Shown here one piece after another: positions 43,102 through 50,515 of a stretch of DNA of 50,515 nucleotides. The position numbers were made by a program, and so were the translations under genes. The notes beneath the pieces are model-generated. The model made no database searches, was not told the origin of the DNA, and was given only the letters and a program-made list of their open reading frames with translations. How positions within the stretch are numbered: position 1 is the first letter of the stretch; the number at the start of each line of letters is the position of its first letter. The stretch spans positions 1 through 50,515 of the forward strand of contig NZ_JAMQAW010000078.1 of assembly GCF_023701525.1 (NCBI RefSeq), given 5' to 3'. Source of the DNA: Streptomyces albipurpureus (GTDB lineage Bacteria > Actinomycetota > Actinomycetes > Streptomycetales > Streptomycetaceae).

Positions 43102-44079
43102 TCACTTCAGGGACTGGCAGTCATTGATGACGGTGTCGTCGTACTCCGGGTCCAGCTTGGCGTCGAAGTAGCCGACGTTGGCGTCCCAGAGCTTCTGGTC
43201 GAGCGCCATCGACCAGATCTTGTTCTCGCTCTCGACGACCTTGCGTGCGGCCTTCTCGGGCAGGCCGGTCCACTTGGCCATGAGCGTGGTCGCCTCGTCG
43301 AGGTTCGCGTCGTCGGCGATCCAGTCGATGGTGGTCTTCATGCCGCGGCAGAACTTACCGACGGTCGCGGGGTTCTCGTCGAAGTACTTCGTGGTGCTGG
43401 CGAACACGCCGGTGATGTCGTTCTTGCCTCGCTCGCCCATGGTGCCGGCGGCTGAGTCGCCCAGGATGCGGAGCTTGATGCCCTGCGCGAGCAGGCTTTC
43501 GTAGGTGGTCAGCCCCAGGACGCTGGCATCGGCCTGGCCGTTGGCCAGGGCGGCGGCGGTCGTCTGTGGTGCGCCGGTGCCTATGAAGTTGATTTTGCTA
43601 CCGTCGATGTCGAACTCCTTGAGGACTTCGAGGGTGCGCTGCTCGTTGGTGTCACCACGCTGGGGGACGGCGAACTTCTTGCCTGGCAGTTCCTTGAGGG
43701 AGGAGATCCCGGAAGCCTCGGTCGCGACGATCACCACGCGGCCGCGCGAGTATGGTCCGATGACCTTCATGCCCTGGCCCTGGGCCTTGGCCGGAACGAT
43801 AACGCCGGTCTGCCCGAAGATGATCTGGGTACTTCCGCCGATCATGCCGGACAGGATCTCCGGGCCGGACTTGCCGTTGATCAGCTTGACGTTGAGCTCT
43901 TCATCTCTGAAGAAACCTTTCTTCTCAGCGACGGAGAGGGGGTAGGTGAAGAGCGTGCCGGGGAAGGTGCCCACGGCGAGCTCATCGGAACCACCGGTGC
44001 TGGCCTTGTCCGACCCGCAGGCTGCCGTCGCCAGCAGAAGCGCGACGGCGCCGAAGAGGGACAGGATCTTTGTCTTCAT
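43102..44079 (-). CDS. ABC transporter substrate-binding lipoprotein (TauT/SsuA/NMT1 type)
   Basis: A 325-residue lipoprotein. Signal peptide with lipobox LLATAAC (lipidated cysteine C21), then VGTFPGTLFTYPLSVAEKKG and MIGGSTQIIFGQTGVIV, the fold of nitrate/sulfonate/taurine-type binding proteins. PQRGDTNEQRTLEVLKEF and GTGAPQTTAAALANGQADAS line the ligand cleft. Members bind sulfonates, sulfate esters, nitrate or thiamine precursors. Next to an intracellular alkyl sulfatase, an alkyl sulfate ligand is the simplest idea (inference). Last gene of unit G, 36 bases after the ATPase. Confidence 0.92.
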   Translation of the reverse strand: MKTKILSLFGAVALLLATAACGSDKASTGGSDELAVGTFPGTLFTYPLSVAEKKGFFRDEELNVKLINGKSGPEILSGMIGGSTQIIFGQTGVIVPAKAQGQGMKVIGPYSRGRVVIVATEASGISSLKELPGKKFAVPQRGDTNEQRTLEVLKEFDIDGSKINFIGTGAPQTTAAALANGQADASVLGLTTYESLLAQGIKLRILGDSAAGTMGERGKNDITGVFASTTKYFDENPATVGKFCRGMKTTIDWIADDANLDEATTLMAKWTGLPEKAARKVVESENKIWSMALDQKLWDANVGYFDAKLDPEYDDTVINDCQSLK

Positions 44080-44118
44080 GATGGGATGGATCTCCTGCGT
44101 CGAAGGTGCCCGAGAAAC

Positions 44119-44916
44119 TCAGATGGATGCCCGGAAGCGGTCGTACAACTCCTGGTAGCGCGGGTGGGCGGCCACGCCCTCCAGGTCGCGCGGCCGCTCG
44201 ATGTCCACCTCGACGTCGTCGAGGATCCGACCCTCGCCGAGGAGAACCACACGGTCCGCGAGTGCGATCGCCTCTCCCAGGTCATGGGTGACGAAGACGA
44301 CCGTGCGTTGGGGTCCCGACTGCCACAACTCGAGGAACTCCTGCTGGACCGAGACGCGGGTCCGGGCGTCGAGTGCTGCGAAGGGTTCATCCATCAGCAG
44401 GACGTCGGGATCGAGTGCCCAGGTGCGGGCGAGAGCCACGCGCTGGCGCATGCCCTGGGAGAGCTGCCACGGCCACAGCCGTTCGGAGCCGCTGAGGTGG
44501 ACGCGACCCAACCAGTCGCGCGCGACCTGCCGGCGCGTGGCCCGGTCGGTGCCGCGCAGTTCGAGGCCGTACTCGACGTTGCCCTGGGCGGTGCGCCAGG
44601 GGAGCAGTGCGTCGCGGGCCAGCATGAAGCCGAGGTGCGGGCGGGCATCGCGCGGGCTGGTGCCGCGGACCTCGATCGCGCCGGACGACGGCTCGACCAG
44701 TGCGGCGATCATGTTGAGCAGAGTCGTCTTGCCGCAGCCGCTGCGCCCGACGAGGGCGACGAACTGCCCGGCGGGGACGTCGAGGTCGATGTCGTGCAGG
44801 ACGGTTCGGCTGCCGCCCTCGGGATTGGCGAAGGTGACCCCCGACTTGCGGAGGCTGATCATGGTGCCGAAGCGCTGGGCGTTCGCGGTGTTGGTGTGGA
44901 GCGTGGGGCTGTTCAT
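44119..44916 (-). CDS. ABC transporter ATP-binding protein (SsuB/TauB type)
   Basis: A 265-residue ATPase. Walker A GRSGCGKTT (57-65), signature LSQGMRQRVALAR, Walker B VLLMDEPFAALD, and the switch histidine in VFVTHDLGEA. The start at 44916 (MNSPTLHTN) is preferred over the ATG nine bases earlier because GAGGAG lies at proper distance from it. It powers import through the adjacent permease. Located between permease and binding protein in unit G. Confidence 0.93.
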   Translation of the reverse strand: MNSPTLHTNTANAQRFGTMISLRKSGVTFANPEGGSRTVLHDIDLDVPAGQFVALVGRSGCGKTTLLNMIAALVEPSSGAIEVRGTSPRDARPHLGFMLARDALLPWRTAQGNVEYGLELRGTDRATRRQVARDWLGRVHLSGSERLWPWQLSQGMRQRVALARTWALDPDVLLMDEPFAALDARTRVSVQQEFLELWQSGPQRTVVFVTHDLGEAIALADRVVLLGEGRILDDVEVDIERPRDLEGVAAHPRYQELYDRFRASI

Positions 44917-44934
44917 GAATGTCATCTCCTCGGA

Positions 44935-45813
44935 TCAGTGGTCGGCGGGGGGTTGCCATCTGAGGAGTCGCCTCTCGATGGCGGCCATGACCTGGTTCAG
45001 GACGACGGCGATGCCGGCGAGCAGCAGCAAGATCGCGTACACCGCTTCGAGGCGGAACAGCGACGAGTACTCCGCGATCAGCTGGCCCAGACCGTCCTCG
45101 GCCGCGATCAGCTCCGAGCCCACGACGCCGAGCAGTGCGTAGATCAGCCCGAGCCGGAGTGACGCGAGGATCGCGGGCGTTGCGACCGGGAGCATCACCT
45201 TCCAGAACAGGTGCCGCTTCTTGGCGCCGAGGACGGCCGACAGGCGCAGCCACTCGGCGTCGGCGGAGCGCACGCCGGCCCGGGACGCGGAGAGCACGAT
45301 GAAGAACACGAGCGTGCTGGCCAGCGCGACCTTGGCCTGGACGCCGATACCGAAGGCGACGATGAAGAACGGCGCCAGGGCGATGCGCGGCATCGCGTTG
45401 GCGGCGTCCAGGAACGGCGCGAGGATCCGCTCGAACGTCGGGAGAAGGCCAAGCGTGATGCCGACGACAACGCCGACCGTGCTGGCCAGGACCCAGGCGA
45501 TCACAACGGCGAGCATCGTGGCCTGGGCGTTGGACCAGAGCTCGCCGTTCTCGACGGCTGCGACGAGGTAGCTCCACGATTGCTTGGGCGATTTGGCGAG
45601 TACGGGGGTGATCCACTGGTTGCGCGCGGTCAGGTCCCACGCGACAAGCCAGACGGCGACGAGCACGAGTTGGGCGGCACGAACTAGCAGCGTCGTCCTC
45701 GACACGCGCAGCCGCCTCGGCTGCCGGCCTTGTGATGAGGCGGGAACGTCGGCACCCGGGGGCGCGTCGTCCTGACGGTGTGTCGACTGCTCGCTGGCAG
45801 TGATCTGCGACAA
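44935..45813 (-). CDS. ABC transporter permease (SsuC/TauC type)
   Basis: A 292-residue permease with about six transmembrane segments: LVLVAVWLVAWDLTARN, AVVIAWVLASTVGVVVGITL, APFFIVAFGIGVQAKVALAS, and the cytoplasmic coupling loop with EWLRLSAVLGAKKRHLFWKV leading to LPVATPAI. TTG 45813 is chosen because GAGGAG lies six bases upstream and the translation gives a natural cytosolic N-terminus; the open frame before it overlaps the truncated MFS gene. Eighteen bases separate it from the ATPase gene. Confidence 0.9.
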   Translation of the reverse strand: MSQITASEQSTHRQDDAPPGADVPASSQGRQPRRLRVSRTTLLVRAAQLVLVAVWLVAWDLTARNQWITPVLAKSPKQSWSYLVAAVENGELWSNAQATMLAVVIAWVLASTVGVVVGITLGLLPTFERILAPFLDAANAMPRIALAPFFIVAFGIGVQAKVALASTLVFFIVLSASRAGVRSADAEWLRLSAVLGAKKRHLFWKVMLPVATPAILASLRLGLIYALLGVVGSELIAAEDGLGQLIAEYSSLFRLEAVYAILLLLAGIAVVLNQVMAAIERRLLRWQPPADH

Positions 45814-45844
45814 GATGGTCTCCTCAACGTGCGGCGTGCCGGCA

Positions 45845-46123
45845 TCATTCGGTGCCGGGCTCGAAGCCAGCCAGGTAGCCGCCCAGGATCGCGCCGACCG
45901 CGAAGAGCCAGGAGAAGGCGCTCTGCACGAGGCCGAATTGGCTCGCGTCGATGCCGAGGTCACTCATCAAATCGACATTTGCGAGACCGGCGATGACTTT
46001 GTCTGCGAAGTTCAGCATCAGGAACAGCGAGAGCATCGTCACGACGATCCAAGCTCGGGACCTCACGGCCGAGCGACGTGCACTGGGCGGGGTTGTTGCC
46101 GAAAACATGCGGTCGACAGCCAT
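45845..46123 (-). pseudogene. 5' fragment of an MFS transporter, first gene of unit G
   Basis: A 92-residue frame from ATG 46123 with a good GAGGAAGG ribosome site: AWIVVTMLSLFLMLNFADKV, LANVDLMSDLGIDASQFGLV, QSAFSWLFAVGAILGGYLAG, then a stop. This is the first two transmembrane helices of a major facilitator (phthalate/anion permease-like), which normally has 12. The remainder has been lost, and the ABC permease starts 31 bases on. The short peptide may still be translated and couple translation to the ABC genes. Confidence 0.78.
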
Positions 46124-46268
46124 GGGCGGCCTTCCTCGGAGGATGAGCGACTCGGAGTGGGGCCGGCCCCACACGAAATCCGCGGCGTCGGCCCGGAGGA
46201 CGTGCGGGTCGCGGGTTGTGCCGCTTCCGTGAAGTGAACCACCTCCCGAACACCCCCACAAGGGTCAT

Positions 46269-46288
46269 GCCTATCGGGGATTAACTTA
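46269..46288. promoter_or_regulatory. Cluster operator upstream of unit G (transporter operon)
   Basis: On the minus strand TAAGTTAAT-CCCC-GATAGGC: first arm perfect, second arm loose. It is 146 bases upstream of the MFS fragment, further than the 47-56 bases seen at units A (inner copy), B, D, E and F. It ties the Ssu-like importer to the catabolic units. Confidence 0.6.
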
Positions 46289-46702
46289 TGGCGTCCTTCT
46301 CAGCGAGCAGTGTGCCTACCCGATCAAACAGCAGCTCACCTGTTACTGCAGTGACGGGTGTTCGAATGCGCCAGGCAGTCCGAGAATTATGCGGCCGAGG
46401 GCGACGATCTCATTCCGGTGCACGGGCCGGTGTCGGGCTCGAAAAGTAGTCGCTGCTGGTCAAGCGACGTAGCCGCGCTCGTTGAGAGTGCCGCCGAGGA
46501 CGCAGGCGCCGGTGACCGCTTCGGTACGGCATCCGTAAGGCCGGGCCGGGGGCGATATCGTCTGATGGCGACAGCCTGAGGTTCCAGGTCCGGCCGCTCG
46601 CCGTACCGGCATCGGAGCGTCGTGACGGTTGTCCGGGAACCTCGCTCGGCGTGGGCTGGTTGGCTCCGGCCCGGGGCAGGTGCGCATGCGTCCGCCGGCG
46701 GG
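46289..46702. other. Intergenic region at the right border of the cluster
   Basis: About 410 bases between the promoter of unit G and the 3' end of the RTX-like remnant. I see no gene. A near-perfect 14-base palindrome, GTTACTGCAGTGAC, lies at 46342-46355 and could be an operator or an incidental hairpin. Confidence 0.4.
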
Positions 46703-47983
46703 TTCAGTTCTCGCAGTTGACGGGCGGGTTGCCGGAGCCGACCTTGCAGGTGTCGAACCCGCTTCGCCGTTGACCATGTAGTCGTTGGTGCCGTCCACGG
46801 TGAGGTCGCCGTTTCCCGCTCCGCCTCTGACAGTGCTGTAGTCGTTGTTGTCGCCGGTCACGGCGGCGGTGTCGGCTCCCTCTCCGCCGTCCAGGATGCT
46901 GCCGTGCGTGCTGGTGCCGTTGACGGTGAGGGTGTCGGTTCCCGCTCCGCCGTCCAGGGTGCCGTTGAGGTTGGTGCCGTTCACGGTGAGGATGTCACCC
47001 TCGGTCCCGCCGTCGAGTGTGCTCTGGCGGTTGGCGGGTGTGGTGATGCGGTCGGCTCCCAGGCCGCCCAGCACCCGGCTCGCCCACGGGATGGCGCGGA
47101 ATTTGATGGTGTCGTCGCCGCCCTGCCCCTCGACGTCCGCACCCAGGGCGCAGGCGGGGGCCACCCCCAGATCGCCGAGGCACGCGATGCTGCCGGGACG
47201 GCCGGTGCCGATGATGATGTGATCCCTGTTGCCGAGGAGATCGGAGGTCGAATCGTCACCGAAGACGTGGCCATAGCGGATGGGATCGCTCTCGCGCCGG
47301 TCCTCGGGCGGGCCGCTGATGCCGCCGGTGACCTCGATGGTGTCCCGGCCGAGGCCCCCCTCCACCATGGCGTCGTCCGCGATCCCCGTGCCCTCTTGCG
47401 AGGGGGAATCATTGTCACCCCCGCGTACGCGGATGGCGTCGTTGCCCGGCCCGCCAGTGACCCGGCTGTCCATCGCGACGGCCGCCGCGACGTCTGACGG
47501 ATTCCTGCCGGCGGTGATGGTGATCTCGTCATCACCGTCAAGTAGATCCCCGATGATGCCCGAGCCGCCGTGGATCTCCGCGTGGTGAATACCGGCGTCT
47601 TCGTCGTAGCCGGTGATGGCAATACGGTCGGAGCCCGCACCGGCGTAGAATCGCGCGCCGGAAACCGTGGTGTCGCTGGTGAGCGTGTCGTCCCCTCCAT
47701 CCCCGTACACCACAGTTGCCCCGGTCTCCCAGTTGGCGTTGCGGAAGGTGATGGTGTCCGCGCCCAGCCCGGCGCGGACGATGAGGCCAAGGGTGGCATC
47801 GGTGAACGAGATGTCGTCACTGCCCCCGTGCCCGTACACCGTCAGGAAGGGGACGTCACCGGTGCACGCGATGACATCCCGCCCCGCTGTCCCGTGGATA
47901 TCGACCTCACGCTGGGGGACGATCGAGACGCCGTTGACCGTGCACTCCGCCCACCGCCGTACCCCACCGCACTCTTCCCACGA
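46703..47983 (-). pseudogene. RTX-like calcium-binding repeat protein, missing its start and frameshifted near the end
   Basis: A minus-strand frame rich in glycine-aspartate nonapeptide-like repeats: GHGGSDDISF, YGDGGDDTLTSD, GGPGNDAIRVRGGDND, GGLGRDTIEV, EGQGGDDTIKF, GGLGADRIT, DGGAGTDTLTVNGT. Open sequence begins inside the protein (AECTVNGVSIVPQREVDIHG) after a stop at 47984, so the signal peptide and start are gone. Near 46765-46775 the frame must shift by one base to reach the expected end (FDTCKVGSGNPPVNCEN). Family members are secreted and bind Ca2+. Confidence 0.72.
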
Positions 47984-48786
47984 TCATTTCTGTCTCTCCC
48001 TATCACCCGGCGCACGGCATCCCGCAGGACACCGCACGCCTCAGGACCCCCAACCAACACCAGGAGGCGGTCACCCGGGGATGGTGACAACACCCCGCCT
48101 GTACCGCCTGCTTCTCGGGCCGGGGGAACGGGACACACATCTCACACCCCGGTGATGAATACCTGCCCCACCGTTCGCCCGTCGCCTCCGGGCTTACCAC
48201 CACACGCCCCCACCGACACCCCCGCACCACCCCTACGGGGCAGACACAGGGTTCAAGAACGCGAAGCCGTCGGCAAGAAGGACGCCTGTCCCGAAACCAG
48301 GCGGATGACCTGGCCAGCACACCCAGCCCCGGGAGCACGATCAGACAGGCCAACCATCCCGATGAGCAGCCGAGTTGGTGCCCGGCGCCTGTCAGCATCC
48401 GGCCGTCCAAGCCCCTGTGAGGGCATCGGCGCATCAACCACGGCTGAGGCGGGGCCACCCGCACAAGGCACGACCTGCGGCCATCGGGACTGCCCCGGAG
48501 TCGACTTCGGCGGCACCCATTCCTCCTACGCAGTCACAGGTCACCCGGGCCTGGTGCCGTCAGCGCCCTGGGGTTGCAGTGCGGGGTGCAACACACCCGG
48601 CCAGATCCCCGGGTGCGCCAGGGTTCGCGCAGGTCAGGTGGGAAACGCACGAGCTGTTGCACTGGTGCGTGGTGCGGTCGTGCTGGTGAAGCCGGCCTGA
48701 ATCGGATGCCCGTCCCCGGGTTTGGCGACGTAGTGAGCCGCCACCGGGTGAGTGCGTTCGCTGCGTGGCTGCCGGGAAAGGGTCAG
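47984..48786. other. Gene-poor region
   Basis: About 800 bases between two decayed secreted-protein genes. Several open frames exist on both strands, but none has a ribosome site with recognisable protein sequence. I see nothing I can support in it. Confidence 0.4.
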
Positions 48787-49011
48787 TCACCAGGCGATGA
48801 CGACAAGGGCGTTGCCGCCCCGCTGTTCCGCATCGCCCGTGGTGCCCGCGCCACCGGCTGGGTGCTGGAGAAGTCGACCGTCAGCCGGTGCCGCCGCGTC
48901 CGCCGTCGCTTCCTGTGCCGCGCAGGAGAAGATCCAGGCGGCTCCAGTCAGACGGGTACGAGCGGGCGAGGCCGGCGTGCGCCACCGGTTGGCGGTCATG
49001 GCGTCGAGCAT
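48787..49011 (-). pseudogene. C-terminal remnant of a duplicate of the adjacent glycine-rich protein
   Basis: The frame ends AGTTGDAEQRGGNALVVIAW, almost the same as the last residues of the next gene (GAAGHNGSTGGNALVLIAW). The sequence before it (MLDAMTANRWRTPASPARTR) is unrelated to the neighbour and lacks glycine-rich repeats. It lies just beyond the 3' end of the intact copy. I read it as what is left of a tandem duplicate. Confidence 0.55.
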
Positions 49012-49050
49012 CGTCGAGGCGGCGTCCGTCCGGGTCCGCCCGCTGATCTG

Positions 49051-50127
49051 TTACCAGGCGATGAGGACGAGGGCGTTGCCTCCGGTGCTGCCGTTGTGGC
49101 CCGCGGCACCAGGGCTGCCGTCGGTGGAGGAAAGGCTCAGCTCGACACCCCCGTTGCCGCCGTCTCCGCCTTCACCGCCGTGGCCGCCGCTTCCTCCTGC
49201 TCCGGTGCCCGCGGGCGGGGTGAACGATGTGCCGTCAGGCAGGGTGACGGGTGTCAGGGGCAGACGGCCGCCTTCGCCGCTGAAGCTTCCCACACCGCCC
49301 ACTCCCGCGGTGGGCCTGTTGTCGTAGGTGTCCCTTCCCGTGACGCCCCTCGCACCGGTTCCCCCGGCCGAGGACGGCACGCCCTTGCTGCACAGGACGT
49401 CCGGGATGTTGTCGGTCGCTGCCCCGCCGGGTGCGGGAGAGGTGCTGCCGGCTCCCCCTCGCGCGCTGCCCGCTCCGCCCTGTCCCGCGCTGCCCGCTCC
49501 GCCCCCGGTCCGGGGGCGGAAGCCGCCCTGTGCAGACACCACGCTCCGCGTGAGGCCGCCCGCACTGGACTGCTCGATTCGGATGGTCGCTCCGAATCTG
49601 CTCTGTTCGCCCTCGGAGCCGTCCCCGCCCGCGCTGCCGTTCTGACCGATCGTTCCCACACCCCGCGAACCCCCCGGGCCGCCGGCTCCGCCGACGCCGC
49701 CGATGCCGTGGGGCGTCACCTCGATCGACAGGGGCCTGCCCACCAGCGGCAGAGCGGTGACCGCGACGGTGCACTTCTGGTACCGGCCGCTCGCACCTCC
49801 ACCTCCTCCACCTCCCCCTCCACCGCCGCCGCCGCCCGCCCCGGACGTCGACGTTCCCAGGGGCACATAGGCGGCCTCACCGCCGCCGCCCCCGCCGCCC
49901 CCGCCACCTCCCGCACCCCCGGCGCCCCCGCTCCACATGTGGAACGTCAGGACACTCACCACGGCGGGAACCTCCCACTCGGTGGTCACCGTGAACACCT
50001 GATAGCGAGGTTCCGCCTGCCGCCCCCGCTCAAGCGCCGGACTGTCCGCCCACACAGCCGGAATTCCCGCGACCGACACCGCACAGACCGCCACACCAGC
50101 CAGCACACACCGTGCACGCGAACCCAT
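49051..50127 (-). CDS. Secreted glycine-rich protein
   Basis: A 358-residue protein with a Sec signal peptide (VLAGVAVCAVSVAGIPAVWA, cleavage before DSPALE). A short beta-type segment (FTVTTEWEVPAVVSVLTFHM) is followed by two long polyglycine tracts and a string of GG-x-GG segments, with two lone cysteines (in QKCTV and VLCSKG). Ends GGNALVLIAW. ATG 50127 follows ACGAGG; the TTG immediately before it is not needed. The pattern fits glycine-rich-domain proteins of the cell surface; function unknown. The polyglycine runs are prone to replication slippage. Confidence 0.78.
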   Translation of the reverse strand: MGSRARCVLAGVAVCAVSVAGIPAVWADSPALERGRQAEPRYQVFTVTTEWEVPAVVSVLTFHMWSGGAGGAGGGGGGGGGGGEAAYVPLGTSTSGAGGGGGGGGGGGGGGASGRYQKCTVAVTALPLVGRPLSIEVTPHGIGGVGGAGGPGGSRGVGTIGQNGSAGGDGSEGEQSRFGATIRIEQSSAGGLTRSVVSAQGGFRPRTGGGAGSAGQGGAGSARGGAGSTSPAPGGAATDNIPDVLCSKGVPSSAGGTGARGVTGRDTYDNRPTAGVGGVGSFSGEGGRLPLTPVTLPDGTSFTPPAGTGAGGSGGHGGEGGDGGNGGVELSLSSTDGSPGAAGHNGSTGGNALVLIAW

Positions 50128-50217
50128 CAACCAGCCTCGTTTCTCACAGGAGTGGACAGAACGAAACGCGCCACAGGTCTCCCCTTTCCCGCGCCGGGCA
50201 TATCCGCCCGCACTCCA

Positions 50218-50515
50218 TCAGCCGTACCCGGCAGACCGGCCGCGCAACTCAGCGCTGCCGAGACGGACGGAGGTGACGTGGGTGATCTCGGCGACGTCGG
50301 AGCGGTTGCAGCCGCCGGAACAGGAGGGGCCGTAGACGCGAGCCGGATCGTGGGAGCACACCCTTCCCGGGCGTGCAGCCATAGGCGGCCCGGTCGGTTC
50401 CGTAGCGGCTGCCCAGGGAGGTGTCGGCATTGCCCTGCCAGCGGCCGGCCTCCCCGGAGATGAAACTGTCCCCGCGCGAGATCACGGCCGCCTCCAGCTT
50501 GGCCAGTTCCGCTGT
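50218..50515 (-). pseudogene. Partial, frameshifted cysteine-containing protein at the window edge
   Basis: The frame enters from the right edge: TAELAKLEAAVISRGDSFIS, then RWQGNADTSLGSRYGTDRAA, then YGCTPG. It resumes one base off near 50360 with CSHDPARVYGPSCSGGCNRS, DVAEITHVTSVRLGS and a stop at 50218. The combined Cys/His spacing (CTPG, CSHDP, CSGGC) suggests a metal-binding or disulphide-bonded domain, but I do not recognise the family. The shift may be real or a sequencing error; the N-terminus lies outside the window. Confidence 0.5.

Noticed and set aside
1..50515. Mobile element or prophage origin for the cluster
   Set aside because: I found no transposase, integrase, terminal inverted repeats or tRNA attachment site, so transfer can only be guessed from the flanking debris.

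Overview
The window is high-GC actinobacterial DNA, most likely Streptomyces or a close relative. This rests on the GTG/TTG starts with AGGAGG-like ribosome sites, an Scr1-type HTH/DUF397 pair, SsuABC-like and APC transporters, FadE/FadD families of actinobacterial type, and the extreme codon bias. I recognise no tRNA, rRNA, CRISPR array, transposase or prophage gene. Everything here comes from reading the sequence; no database search was run.

Layout. 0-7 kb is a left flank: a frameshifted heptose-phosphate isomerase/kinase remnant, an Scr1/DUF397 pair, three related HTH-like regulators (one broken) with a Nudix hydrolase, then about 1.3 kb of gene-poor debris. 7-10.6 kb is a separate small locus: an APC permease and a flavin amine oxidase, divergent from a TetR gene, with a perfect 14-bp palindrome between them. 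11-46 kb is one large catabolic cluster of about seven transcription units. 46-50.5 kb is a right flank of decayed RTX-like and glycine-rich secreted protein genes plus a partial gene at the edge.

The catabolic cluster. Unit A (minus, 18.4 to 11.1 kb) is enoyl-CoA hydratase, long-chain acyl-CoA synthetase, SdsA-type alkyl sulfatase, aldehyde dehydrogenase and Zn alcohol dehydrogenase. Unit B (minus, 25.8 to 18.9 kb) is P450, 3Fe-4S ferredoxin, ferredoxin reductase, enoyl-CoA hydratase, alpha-methylacyl-CoA racemase, SDR and a 401-residue regulator made of two complete TetR units in one chain. Unit C (plus, 26.1-29.0 kb) is SCP-x thiolase, two MaoC hydratase subunits and an SDR. Unit D (minus, 33.3 to 29.3 kb) is a broken acyl-CoA dehydrogenase, thiolase, acyl-CoA dehydrogenase, a second broken dehydrogenase and a thioesterase. 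Unit E (plus, 33.8-40.3 kb) is TesB, SDR, FadD, acyl-CoA dehydrogenase and a thiamine-diphosphate enzyme. Unit F (40.7-41.6 kb) is a second TesB. Unit G (minus, 46.1 to 43.1 kb) is a truncated MFS gene followed by a TauT/SsuABC-type ABC importer.

How it may work (inference): an alkyl sulfate ester, plausibly methyl-branched, is imported by the Ssu-like transporter. The sulfatase hydrolyses it, the two dehydrogenases oxidise the alcohol to the acid, the ligases activate it, and a peroxisome-like beta-oxidation set (racemase, dehydrogenases, hydratases, SDRs, SCP-x thiolase) degrades it. The P450 trio could open non-sulfated chains.

The most striking observation is an AT-rich imperfect palindrome, consensus AAGTTAAT-N4-ATTAGC, at the promoter of every one of these units and nowhere else that I noticed. 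One half-site is nearly invariant and the other is loose. The only regulator inside the cluster is the single-chain double TetR protein. This suggests one dedicated regulon read by a covalent pseudo-dimer.
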